Shown here: positions 29,178-37,043 of the stretch, in pieces
How positions within the stretch are numbered: the stretch's first letter is position 1
Layout: each line of letters opens with the position of its first letter
Notes under the pieces: model-generated
Database searches by the model: none
Seen by the model: the letters and a program-made list of their open reading frames with translations, nothing else
What the model was told of the DNA's origin: nothing
Program-made: the position numbers and the translations under genes
NCBI RefSeq assembly: GCF_000525775.1
Contig: NZ_JALU01000004.1
Location: forward strand, 1-64,000
DNA: 64,000 bases
Origin: Mogibacterium timidum ATCC 33093
Lineage (GTDB): Bacteria; Bacillota; Clostridia; Peptostreptococcales; Anaerovoracaceae
Direction: 5' to 3'

Positions 29178-29729
29178 ATGCGCATATTTTCATACGTATA
29201 TGATTCGCCGATGGGATCGCTGTATCTTTGCGCAGACGACTCGAGGCTTCACGGGATTTGGTCGGATAAGGCTGAAGCAGCCGAGTATATAGACGTCGTG
29301 ACTGAGAAAGGCGATGATATCATGACAGTAGGTAGGGATGATTGTCCTGACGTAATAGAGCAGACTGCAGCGTGGCTAGATAAGTATTTTGACGGTAAAA
29401 TACCTGATTGTATGCCGCCGCTTCAGCTGCATGGCTCGAAATTCAGGCAGACCGTATCGCAGATAATGCTCGAGATTCCGTATGGAGAACTTACGACCTA
29501 CGGTGATATAGCGAAGGATGTCGCTCTCCGTCTGGGTAAGGAACGCATGTCAGCTCAAGCAGTTGGCGGAGCTGTAGGGAGTAACGAATTTTCTATCTTG
29601 GTCCCTTGCCACCGTGTAGTTGGAAAGGATGGCAATCTAACCGGGTATGCAGGTGGTATGGATCGCAAGATATATCTGCTTAAGCATGAGGGGGTTGATT
29701 TCGAGGAGCATCACCTGTATGTAAGATGA
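29178..29729 (+). CDS. ogt: Methylated-DNA--protein-cysteine methyltransferase
   Basis: This enzyme repairs O6-alkylguanine by moving the alkyl group to its own cysteine. The acceptor motif PCHRVV is intact, preceded by the DNA-binding segment IPYGELTTYGDIA and followed by LTGYAGG. About 183 aa matches Ogt/AdaB proteins. Start 29178 gives correct spacing from AGGAGGTG; ATG 29172 is also open but only three bases from the site. Its last 50 bases overlap the convergent polyferredoxin gene. Confidence 0.92.
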   Translation: MRIFSYVYDSPMGSLYLCADDSRLHGIWSDKAEAAEYIDVVTEKGDDIMTVGRDDCPDVIEQTAAWLDKYFDGKIPDCMPPLQLHGSKFRQTVSQIMLEIPYGELTTYGDIAKDVALRLGKERMSAQAVGGAVGSNEFSILVPCHRVVGKDGNLTGYAGGMDRKIYLLKHEGVDFEEHHLYVR

Positions 29730-30579
29730 TTTTGCCGCTCACAGTCCAGTTAATGGCGCCCGTAGGGCAGATGCTCCTGCACTTGCCGCAGCGGATGCAC
29801 TCTGTGCTGTTGATGTTATCCGGTACATTGACCTGCATATCGCAGTTGGTCTCGCACTTCATGCAGTTGATACAGCTGTTGTCGTCGACCTCCAGCTGCA
29901 GCACGCTGAAGCGGTTGAACAGCGAGTAGACAGCGCCGAGAGGGCAGACGTATTTACAAAAAGGCCGATAAATCATAGTGGATAGGATAACTGTGATCGC
30001 CAGCAGGATAACCTTCCAGTCGAAAAGTATGCCAATCACGGCACGCAGAGATTCGTTTTTGATAACCAACGGCAGGCCTGCTTCTATCGTTCCAGCAGGA
30101 CAGATGAGCTTGCAGAAATAGGGCTCGGAGATTCCGAACTCATTTATCAATGCTGTTGGAAGCGCGATTACGAATACGGCGAGTATCAGGTATTTTGTGT
30201 AGCGAAGTATTTTGTCCGGCCTGCGGGGTATGTTCCGTTTGCGAACAGGAAGCTTGTGCAACAGATCCTGAAAGAATCCGAACGGACACAGAAAGCCGCA
30301 TACAAATCTGCCTAGAAATGCACCTGTGATGAGCAGAAATCCCATAACGTAGTACGAGATGTGATATCTATTGCTGTTTTCAACAGCCTGTAACGCTCCG
30401 ATAGGACATGCTGTCCCCGCCGCAGGGCATGAGTAGCAGTTGAGTCCCGGTGTGCAGAGTTGCTTGGACTGTCCCTTGTATATCGTGCCGCCTGCATAGT
30501 TTGTGACATGCGGGTTGGTAATAAAAGTCGACACCAGCTGTACGAGGTGGCGTCGTATATTGTTAGTCTTCATTATCAC
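29680..30579 (-). CDS. NapH/MauN-like membrane polyferredoxin
   Basis: This 299-aa membrane protein has several helices (YYVMGFLLITGAFLGRFVCG and others), CxxxCP motifs at membrane edges (CGFLCPFG, CKLICPAG, CKYVCPLG) and two C-terminal 4Fe-4S clusters (CINCMKCETNC and CIRCGKCRSICP). It has an extra N-terminal Cys-rich segment (LNCYSCPAAGTACPIGAL). Such proteins pass electrons through the membrane. It follows the CXXC micro-protein by six bases and a TlpA-like lipoprotein, so the three probably form an extracytoplasmic thiol-reduction operon. The 3' end runs 50 bases into ogt on the other strand. Confidence 0.88.
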   Translation of the reverse strand: MIMKTNNIRRHLVQLVSTFITNPHVTNYAGGTIYKGQSKQLCTPGLNCYSCPAAGTACPIGALQAVENSNRYHISYYVMGFLLITGAFLGRFVCGFLCPFGFFQDLLHKLPVRKRNIPRRPDKILRYTKYLILAVFVIALPTALINEFGISEPYFCKLICPAGTIEAGLPLVIKNESLRAVIGILFDWKVILLAITVILSTMIYRPFCKYVCPLGAVYSLFNRFSVLQLEVDDNSCINCMKCETNCDMQVNVPDNINSTECIRCGKCRSICPTGAINWTVSGKIILHTGDAPRNQPPHA

Positions 30580-30585
30580 GCCCCC

Positions 30586-30732
30586 CTAACCGATGCCGAT
30601 GCATTCAAGGCAGACGGTTGCAGCCTTGCCCACCACACTGACGACCTCGTCTCTGCCGATTCCAACTATTAACATAACGATACCAGCCGCAATCAGTGCG
30701 ACCGGTACCAATCTCCTGTATCTCTTAACCAT
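30586..30732 (-). CDS. CXXC micro-protein (CD1871A-like family)
   Basis: This 48-aa protein has one membrane helix (LVPVALIAAGIVMLIVGIG), then RDEVVSVVGKA and a C-terminal VCLECIGIG. The single-helix plus terminal CLECIGIG layout matches a small CXXC family I recall as CD1871A, typically found between TlpA-like and 4Fe-4S genes, as here. It is too short for many gene finders. It probably links the thioredoxin-like lipoprotein with the membrane polyferredoxin; that role is inferred from position and the CXXC. Confidence 0.82.
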   Translation of the reverse strand: MVKRYRRLVPVALIAAGIVMLIVGIGRDEVVSVVGKAATVCLECIGIG

Positions 30733-30768
30733 TTGAATTTCCAATCTGTAGCTGCTGATATGCGTTCT

Positions 30769-31341
30769 TTACTTATTAATCTTCTTGAGATGAGCTTTCA
30801 CTTCATTCATGTAGAGTTCAGCCATCTCGTTGTCGTCCTTTGCCTTGAATGTCCCTACCTTAGGTTTTCCGACAAGTTTACCGTCCTTGTCAAAGAAGAA
30901 GGTCGAAGGCGTTCCGCTTACGTATTTCAACAGGCTTTTGTTTATAGAATCGCTGTTGACCAGCACTTTTGCAGTCAAGCCCTTCTGAGCTACGATATCC
31001 TTCGCCGTATCGGCAGAAACTGCGCCGTCTATGCAGACGGTTACGAACTGGACATTGGCAGGCAGTCGGCTCTTGAGCTTCTCCAGCGCAGGCATTTCCT
31101 CAATGCAGTATCCGCAGGTTGTAGACCATACGTTGACTACTGTCATGTCATAACTCTTTAGGTCATCCTGTGTGAATTTCTCTCCGCTGAGTGTAGTAGT
31201 TTTGAACTTCCTGAGATTAGCATCTGAACCGCTGTCTTTTGGATTAGAATCGCCCTTGCTGCATCCTGTAAATGATAGTATGAGTGTAAGAATCACTGCT
31301 GTTATTGCAACAAATTTGTAATTTTGTAATTTTTTATTCAT
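30769..31341 (-). CDS. TlpA-like thiol-disulfide lipoprotein
   Basis: This 190-aa lipoprotein has lipobox LSFTGC with C27 as the lipidated cysteine, and a thioredoxin fold with active site C76-G-Y-C79 in VNVWSTTCGYC. The cis-proline loop is visible as SGTPSTFFFD. It would reduce or exchange disulfides outside the membrane. It is the first gene of the operon with the CXXC micro-protein and the polyferredoxin, and no ccdA is present. The polyferredoxin may therefore replace the usual CcdA electron supply. Confidence 0.9.
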   Translation of the reverse strand: MNKKLQNYKFVAITAVILTLILSFTGCSKGDSNPKDSGSDANLRKFKTTTLSGEKFTQDDLKSYDMTVVNVWSTTCGYCIEEMPALEKLKSRLPANVQFVTVCIDGAVSADTAKDIVAQKGLTAKVLVNSDSINKSLLKYVSGTPSTFFFDKDGKLVGKPKVGTFKAKDDNEMAELYMNEVKAHLKKINK

Positions 31342-31553
31342 ATATTTTTCAATACTCCTCGTTTATTGTTAGAAATAGCTAAAATATATTATACTATACA
31401 CATTTTGTATGGATTCAGTATATCATCTGAGTGATGGAATTATAATTTTTTTAAAATCGATTGTGTACTAACAAAAATATAAATAAAAAACATCATTGAC
31501 CGATGGTGACGAGGGTACTAAAATTATACAATACGGTAAAGGAGAATAAAGAC

Positions 31554-32084
31554 ATGAATATAACGGTTTATTGCGGATCTCGCTTTGGCGAGAAATCCGT
31601 TTATAAAGATAGAGCTATTGAGCTTGGACACTGGATTGCAGTAAACGGGCACAGCCTTGTATACGGCGGTGGCAACGTTGGTTTGATGGGGACTGTTGCA
31701 AATACAGTTCTCAAAGGAGGAGCCAAGGTCTATGGCATTATTCCCGACTTCCTAATGGAGCAGGAGAAGGGGCATGATGGCCTCTATATTCTGGAGGTTG
31801 TAAAATCTATGCCGGAACGAAAAACTCGTATGATTAACCTGGGAGATGCGTTTATCGCGCTGCCGGGTGGCCCGGGGACTCTTGAGGAGATATCGGAGAT
31901 TATCTCTCTACGCAGGCTCAACAGAGTGGATAAACCTTGCATCGTTTATAATATCGACGGATTTTATGAACCGCTCAGAAATCTAATAAGCGAGATGGTA
32001 GCGGCAGGCTTCCTGCCGAGCGAAGATTCGAGTAAGTTGGTGTTCGCAGAGAGCCTGGTTGATATAATCAAAGCGCTTTCATGA
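31554..32084 (+). CDS. LOG-family Rossmann protein (TIGR00730 type)
   Basis: This 176-aa protein carries the LOG motifs GGGNVGLMG and PGGPGTLEE, the latter containing the phosphoribohydrolase signature. The plant homologue releases free cytokinin bases from nucleotides; in bacteria the family cleaves nucleoside monophosphates such as AMP. Start 31554 is chosen for AAAGGAGA eight bases upstream. The rhodanese gene follows after 22 bases. Confidence 0.92.
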   Translation: MNITVYCGSRFGEKSVYKDRAIELGHWIAVNGHSLVYGGGNVGLMGTVANTVLKGGAKVYGIIPDFLMEQEKGHDGLYILEVVKSMPERKTRMINLGDAFIALPGGPGTLEEISEIISLRRLNRVDKPCIVYNIDGFYEPLRNLISEMVAAGFLPSEDSSKLVFAESLVDIIKALS

Positions 32085-32106
32085 TTCATTTGGAATAGGT
32101 GAAAAG

Positions 32107-32562
32107 ATGAAGAGAAAGATATTACCGACTATAATGATTCTGGCAATAAGCATAGCACTGCTGGCAGGCTGTTCCAAGAAGGACGGAAATGACAAGAAGA
32201 ATAAAGACGGATATACGCATATTTCAGGTAAGGAAGCTGCTGAATTTATCGAAAATGCAGATAAAAACAATGCAAAGATTGTCGATGTAAGAGGCGAAGT
32301 TGCTTGGGGAATGGGTCATATTCCAAAGTCGATTCCCATCTGGTATGAGGATTTCGATAAGGGAGAGGTCAAAGAGCTTCCTGACAAGGACCAACCGATA
32401 CTCCTGTACTGTGATTATGGCGGTCTCAGCAAGAGAGTTGCTAAGCGCATGGTCAAACAGGGATATACTCACGTGTATGAGTTTGACGGATTAAAGGTCT
32501 GGAAGGGTAAGGTAGTCGTTTCGGACGAATATAAAGACGTCGAAGAAGCTAATCAAGGTTAG
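32107..32562 (+). CDS. Rhodanese-domain lipoprotein
   Basis: This 151-aa lipoprotein has lipobox LLAGC (C22). A single rhodanese domain shows IVDVRGEVAWGMGHIP and active-site loop LLYCDYGGLSKR with C102, the persulfide-forming cysteine. It would carry sulfane sulfur outside the membrane. Together with the facing TusA-like and YeeE/YedE genes it suggests a sulfur (or selenium) acquisition group. It shares a transcript with the LOG gene. Confidence 0.9.
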   Translation: MKRKILPTIMILAISIALLAGCSKKDGNDKKNKDGYTHISGKEAAEFIENADKNNAKIVDVRGEVAWGMGHIPKSIPIWYEDFDKGEVKELPDKDQPILLYCDYGGLSKRVAKRMVKQGYTHVYEFDGLKVWKGKVVVSDEYKDVEEANQG

Positions 32563-32597
32563 GCGTAGAATGAAGCTAACCATCACGGCGACAACAG

Positions 32598-32822
32598 CTA
32601 CTTTTCTACCGTAATCTTCCAAGCCTTGTTGTTCTGTTTGTCGAACTCGAGTACTTTGTGGTTATGCTCTTCGCAATAGCTTGGCAGATTTACCACAGCA
32701 TCAGGACAAGTAAATTCAACCTCGATAATCTGTCCATATTCGGCTTCTCCAAGAGCCTTCTTAAGCTCCATGAGCGGAAGAGGGCAGTCCATACCCTTAG
32801 TATCCAGTTTAATATTTTCCAT
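32598..32822 (-). CDS. TusA/SirA-like sulfur carrier (TsuB type)
   Basis: This 74-aa protein carries the family signature GMDCPLPLMELKKAL with C13 as sulfur carrier in CPxP. It follows the YeeE/YedE gene by 60 bases in the same direction, an arrangement like tsuA-tsuB, where the TusA-like protein receives sulfur brought in by the transporter. Similar pairs occur in selenium-using bacteria. The upstream ribosome site (AGGAGGA) is strong. Confidence 0.92.
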   Translation of the reverse strand: MENIKLDTKGMDCPLPLMELKKALGEAEYGQIIEVEFTCPDAVVNLPSYCEEHNHKVLEFDKQNNKAWKITVEK

Positions 32823-32882
32823 TATTGTTCCTCCTAAAAAATCTTGGTAAATAAATATCTATATCAACTCAAGTAGTTGTTA

Positions 32883-33206
32883 TTAGCTTCTTGTGGTTTG
32901 AGATCCTCGTACGTACAAGAGCCATGCTCCGAACCATATGCCGAGCGTAATGAATAGAAGAGCGAGCCAAGCCCGGGTTGCCAGCTGCGAGGTTGCCACC
33001 AGACCGTTTCCTATAAGGCAACCCTTAGCCCAGACAGCTCCGACACCCATGAGCATGCTTCCGATAATGGTGCGAATAACGATTTTTTTATTTGTCTTAA
33101 CTATCGAAAACTCTTTGCTAATAAATGCAGTAGTAAACGACCCGAGGATGATTCCGATAATCACCAGGTTATCCCAACCGACACCGTCGGTTCTGTTATA
33201 AACCAC
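32883..33206 (-). CDS. YeeE/YedE thiosulfate transporter, part after in-frame TGA
   Basis: These 107 residues continue the upstream frame without a gap: the TGA at 33207-33209 is followed at once by GTG GTT TAT. They hold the last membrane helices and GAVWAKGCLIGNG, the position of an essential cysteine in YeeE/YedE (TsuA) proteins. This is not the natural half-point of the family and no ribosome site precedes the GTG, so it is unlikely to be a separate gene. It is either the end of a selenoprotein or the lost end of a gene with a nonsense mutation. Confidence 0.7.
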   Translation of the reverse strand: MVYNRTDGVGWDNLVIIGIILGSFTTAFISKEFSIVKTNKKIVIRTIIGSMLMGVGAVWAKGCLIGNGLVATSQLATRAWLALLFITLGIWFGAWLLYVRGSQTTRS

Positions 33207-33209
33207 TCA
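33176..33209 (-). promoter_or_regulatory. UGA codon with SECIS-like hairpin
   Basis: On the mRNA strand, UGA (33209-33207) is followed 14 bases later by a perfect stem AACCGAC-GGU-GUCGGUU (33192-33176). The apical loop GGU starts at the 22nd base after UGA. In E. coli fdhF the GGU loop starts at the 19th base, and bacterial SECIS elements generally place the loop about 16-37 bases after UGA with a G at its start. The fit in distance, stem and loop is good; function is not proven. Confidence 0.5.
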
Positions 33210-33953
33210 TCCGATTGGCTCGGAATGCGTGTGCGTAATCATGTTGAACCACGACAGAATAGGATCTGAAATAGAGATTCCGCCATTTCTGTCGGTGAGG
33301 TTGCTGAAATAAAACGCGGTTCCCATTACAATTCCGATGAGCACAACGGTAACTTCGCGGCTCCAAATCTTCTCGCAGAAAACATGACGCAATCCCGCGT
33401 ACCTCTGTGGCAGCTTGTATTTGGGCTTGTGGCTTCTGTAGTGCCTGATCATGACGACATAGAGCACGACGACAAGCGGCACGAAAACAATCAGAGGGGA
33501 GATTGGCATATCGAAGAGATCGATATCGTACACTTCTTTGAATCCCATCAGCTTCTGAGTAAATGGTTTGAAAACCCATTTATTTGTAAAAAACTCAGTT
33601 ATTGCAAATACGATGAGAGACAGTATTCCGATTATTCGCCCATCACCAACCTTTACGAGAGTGCTTGTGATGCAGCCGTTCGTCATCACGGCACCGATTC
33701 CAAAGATGAAGCCTCCTATTGGCACTGCGATTAATGAGTAACAACCGAAAAATGGCGTTGTAATTACACCGCTTCCAACCAGCAGATGATATAAGACACC
33801 TTCGGTTGCGATGACTGCGAGGATTAGCACAGCGTTATAGTATTTCTTTTCAAGGTAAATATCTCGTATAGTTCCTGTCGGACAGAAGCGTCCTCTTTTG
33901 AGCAGAAATCCAAAGAGCAATCCTATAAATAAACCGGATATTTTAAATATCAC
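33207..33953 (-). CDS. YeeE/YedE thiosulfate transporter, part before in-frame TGA
   Basis: These 248 residues contain the N-terminal helices of a YeeE/YedE (TsuA-like) transporter, including RGRFCPTG (C24) and GAVMTNGCITS (C94), equivalent to two conserved cysteines of the family. The full reading through the TGA would be 356 aa, normal for the family. In the Spirochaeta thermophila protein I recall conserved cysteines at 22, 91, 240 and 293. Here C24, C94 and C312 match three, and codon 249, the TGA, lies where the fourth would be. The product imports thiosulfate or perhaps selenium compounds. TusA-like and rhodanese genes adjoin. Confidence 0.85.
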   Translation of the reverse strand: MIFKISGLFIGLLFGFLLKRGRFCPTGTIRDIYLEKKYYNAVLILAVIATEGVLYHLLVGSGVITTPFFGCYSLIAVPIGGFIFGIGAVMTNGCITSTLVKVGDGRIIGILSLIVFAITEFFTNKWVFKPFTQKLMGFKEVYDIDLFDMPISPLIVFVPLVVVLYVVMIRHYRSHKPKYKLPQRYAGLRHVFCEKIWSREVTVVLIGIVMGTAFYFSNLTDRNGGISISDPILSWFNMITHTHSEPIG

Positions 33954-34193
33954 AGTGCTTCTCCTTTCTGATTTCCTTTGAGATGTTATTATATAAAATT
34001 TATATACTTCTTAATATAACCATAGAGAAAATTAATACAGTATCATTGTAAATTAAACTTTTCTATTTGCAAATGGTGGATCTTTTCTGATTGACTTTGT
34101 ACCTTGTGACAGCTATAATGATTTACGTTATAAATTGTTAACAGTGTTAAATATTAAGGTAGATAATAATTTTACACGTGTGGAGGAGATCGA

Positions 34194-34739
34194 GTGAAGG
34201 AATATCAATCAAAATTGCTGCTGCAGATGCACAGCTTTCGTAAGGTCAAATTCTGGAAACTAGTTCCGGAGCTGAGCCCAAGTGAGCATATGCTTATTAA
34301 TTCATTGTGTATATGCGAATCAGGCAGGCAGAATTCCGGCAAGTGCGGGAGCTTCAGTGAGATAGCTGATCTGAAGATTTCGGACATGAAAGGCGTCAAG
34401 GTATCAGAGCTGGCAAGGAGCATTCATATACCTATGTCGGGTGTGTCTAGGATGCTGGCATCCCTCGAGGAGCGCGGTATCATCGAAAGGCGGGTGGATC
34501 TGAATGATCGCAGGAATACGCTGGTGTTTTTTACCGAGAATGGATTTAACAAGGCCAAGGAATACAGGGATGTCTTCGACAAGTACCTGGATGCTGTATT
34601 TGAGAAATTCGGAAAAGATAAGGCAACACAGCTTATGACGTTGCTCGAGGAGCTGTCGGATGTTGCCAAAGAGGAGCTCGACAAGATCCTGGATGAATCA
34701 TGCGTAGAAGTAGGTAGAGAAGGTAGGAAGGATAAATAG
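34194..34739 (+). CDS. MarR-family regulator of the ABC exporter
   Basis: This 181-aa regulator has a winged helix (VKVSELARSIHIPMSGVSRM, then the wing ERRVDLNDRRN). It starts with GTG after GGAGGAGA and ends directly before the ATG of the first ABC gene, so all three genes are one operon. It probably represses the exporter and is released by an exported drug or metabolite. The N-terminus is longer than usual (KCGSFSEIADLKISDMKG), which may form a ligand pocket. Confidence 0.9.
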   Translation: MKEYQSKLLLQMHSFRKVKFWKLVPELSPSEHMLINSLCICESGRQNSGKCGSFSEIADLKISDMKGVKVSELARSIHIPMSGVSRMLASLEERGIIERRVDLNDRRNTLVFFTENGFNKAKEYRDVFDKYLDAVFEKFGKDKATQLMTLLEELSDVAKEELDKILDESCVEVGREGRKDK

Positions 34740-37043
34740 ATGAGAAAGCTTATCAAGAATCTCAAGGCATATAAGCTTGCTGTTACAGTGCTTCTGATTA
34801 CACTGATAATTCAGGCGTTTGGCGATATCTCGATTCCGAGCTATATGCAGGATATGATTGATACGGGTGTGCAGAACAGGGGTGTGGAACACATTCTGCC
34901 TAGCAAGATGACTGCGGACGAATACATTGAAGCGCAGATATTTATGACTGATAGCGAGAAGGAAAGCTGGCAGGGAGCGTATGAAAAATCAGGCGACAAC
35001 TACAGTCTCAAGATTAAGGGAGACAAGAAGCTGGGGAATTTGGACGATAAGCTGCTCAAACCGATAGTGCTCACATATCAGCTGGGACACATGACCGTCA
35101 AGCAGTTCAAGCAGACAGCTAAGGAGCAGCTTACGACCAATCCGCGGACGAAGGCGATTGCAGATCGTATTGACGATATGTCGGTAGAAGAGATTGCCAA
35201 GCTGCTGCATATGGACATCAAATCCTTCGAGGCCAAGGACCAGAACGGCAAGACACACACATACATCGATATGCGTCCAGTCATCCAGTCGATGATCGAG
35301 AGCGGACAGATGGATGCAGCTAAAATTAATGATTCCAAGAAACGGATGGATGAGACTATCTCTGCGGTAGGGAACAGGACGCTCAAATCGATGGGCATTG
35401 CCTATGCGACGAATGCTGCGGAGTCAGCAGGAGTTAATATCAATCAGATTCAGAGATCATACCTTTGGACGACCGGCTTCAAGATGATGTTGATGACGCT
35501 CGTCATGATGATCGCTGCTGCGCTGGCATCGTACATCGCATCGAGAGTCGGAGCAGGTGTCGGCAAGACACTAAGACATGATATTTTCAAGAAGGTAATG
35601 AGCTTTTCCAACACCGAGATGGACAGCTTCCGGACTTCATCGCTGATTACTAGAGCTACCAACGATGTGCAGCAGGTGCAGATGGTGACAACGATTATGT
35701 TGAGAATGGTGCTGTACGCGCCGGTGCTTGCGGTCTGGGGGATAGTCAAGGTGGCGCAGACAAGAGCTCAAATGAGTTACGTGATCGCCGTAGGCGTGGC
35801 GATAGTAATAGTGTTTGTAGTTACGCTGATGATAATTGCTCTGCCCAAATTCCGTATCATGCAGGAACTGGTAGATGCTCTAAATAGCGTGTCGCGTTCT
35901 ATACTGACCGGAATTCCGGTCATACGAGCTTTCGGCAGGGAGCGTTCTGCCGAAGCACGTTTCGATAAGGCCAATGTAGATCTAAAGAGAACTCAGCTGT
36001 TTACTAACAGAGTTATGACATTTATGCAGCCAATCATGGTTCTGATTATGAATATACTGGGGGTAGCGATCATCTGGATTGCTTCCCATAGGATCAATAC
36101 AGGTGATATGCAGGTGGGTGCTATGACAGCGTTTCTCGCATACTCAATGATGATAGTCATGGCCTTCATGATTATCACAGTTATGTCTATCATCCTTCCT
36201 AGAGCAGGCGTTGCGGCCGGCAGAATCGATGAGGTCATAAATTCCAAGTCCTCTGTGCTGAACCGAAAGGATGCTGTAGATATAAGGGAGAGTAAGGGTA
36301 GGCTGGAGTTCGATAACGTATCGTTCAGATATGCAAATGCAGAGGATGATGTAGTGTCAGGCATCAGCTTTACTGCGGAGCCTGGGCAGACGACGGCAAT
36401 CATCGGCAGTACCGGTTCCGGCAAGAGCACGATTGTCAATCTGATACCCAGATTCTTTGATGTCACATCAGGAGCAATTCGTCTAGATGGCAGGGATATT
36501 AGAGATATCACAATCAATTCGCTGAGAGATCAAATTGGATTTGTTCCGCAGAAGGGAATCCTTTTCTCGGGCACTATCGATTCAAATATCAGATTTGGTA
36601 ATGAGAAAGCCACAGCGGCACAGTTAGAGAAGGCGGCAGAAGTTGCGCAGGCGATGGAGTTTATCGAAGAGAAGGAAGAGAAATTTGACAGCCCTATAGC
36701 ACAGGGCGGATCCAATGTATCTGGAGGACAGAAGCAGCGACTATCCATCGCGAGAGCGATTGTCAATGACCCGAAGATTATGGTTTTTGATGACAGCTTT
36801 TCAGCTCTCGATATGAAGACTGACGCCAAACTCAGAAGAGTGCTTGCCAAGTACGCAAAGGATGCTACCAAGATTATCGTCGCGCAGAGAGTCGGCACAA
36901 TCATGGATGCTGAGCAGATTATCGTACTTGATGAAGGAGAGATCGTGGGCAAGGGCAGACACAAGGAGCTGCTCAAGACCTGCGAGGTATACAGGCAAAT
37001 CGCTGAATCCCAGCTATCTAAGAGCGAATTGGAGGTGGAATAA
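34740..37043 (+). CDS. Heterodimeric ABC exporter, degenerate-site subunit
   Basis: This 767-aa half-transporter is long because about 185 residues (50-235) lie between helices 1 and 2, probably outside the cell. The ATPase shows GSTGSGKST and a canonical VSGGQKQRLSIARA. The Walker B end is FDDSFSALD (Asp for the catalytic Glu) and the H-loop is VAQRV (Gln for His). These losses mark the non-hydrolytic partner in an asymmetric pair such as BmrC-BmrD or TM287-TM288. It overlaps the next gene by one base (TAATG). Confidence 0.93.
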   Translation: MRKLIKNLKAYKLAVTVLLITLIIQAFGDISIPSYMQDMIDTGVQNRGVEHILPSKMTADEYIEAQIFMTDSEKESWQGAYEKSGDNYSLKIKGDKKLGNLDDKLLKPIVLTYQLGHMTVKQFKQTAKEQLTTNPRTKAIADRIDDMSVEEIAKLLHMDIKSFEAKDQNGKTHTYIDMRPVIQSMIESGQMDAAKINDSKKRMDETISAVGNRTLKSMGIAYATNAAESAGVNINQIQRSYLWTTGFKMMLMTLVMMIAAALASYIASRVGAGVGKTLRHDIFKKVMSFSNTEMDSFRTSSLITRATNDVQQVQMVTTIMLRMVLYAPVLAVWGIVKVAQTRAQMSYVIAVGVAIVIVFVVTLMIIALPKFRIMQELVDALNSVSRSILTGIPVIRAFGRERSAEARFDKANVDLKRTQLFTNRVMTFMQPIMVLIMNILGVAIIWIASHRINTGDMQVGAMTAFLAYSMMIVMAFMIITVMSIILPRAGVAAGRIDEVINSKSSVLNRKDAVDIRESKGRLEFDNVSFRYANAEDDVVSGISFTAEPGQTTAIIGSTGSGKSTIVNLIPRFFDVTSGAIRLDGRDIRDITINSLRDQIGFVPQKGILFSGTIDSNIRFGNEKATAAQLEKAAEVAQAMEFIEEKEEKFDSPIAQGGSNVSGGQKQRLSIARAIVNDPKIMVFDDSFSALDMKTDAKLRRVLAKYAKDATKIIVAQRVGTIMDAEQIIVLDEGEIVGKGRHKELLKTCEVYRQIAESQLSKSELEVE

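Noticed and set aside
32883-33206. Natural two-gene split of YeeE/YedE
   Set aside because: Split forms divide near the middle and have their own ribosome sites; here the break leaves 248 and 107 residues, is in frame, and the next codon directly follows the TGA.
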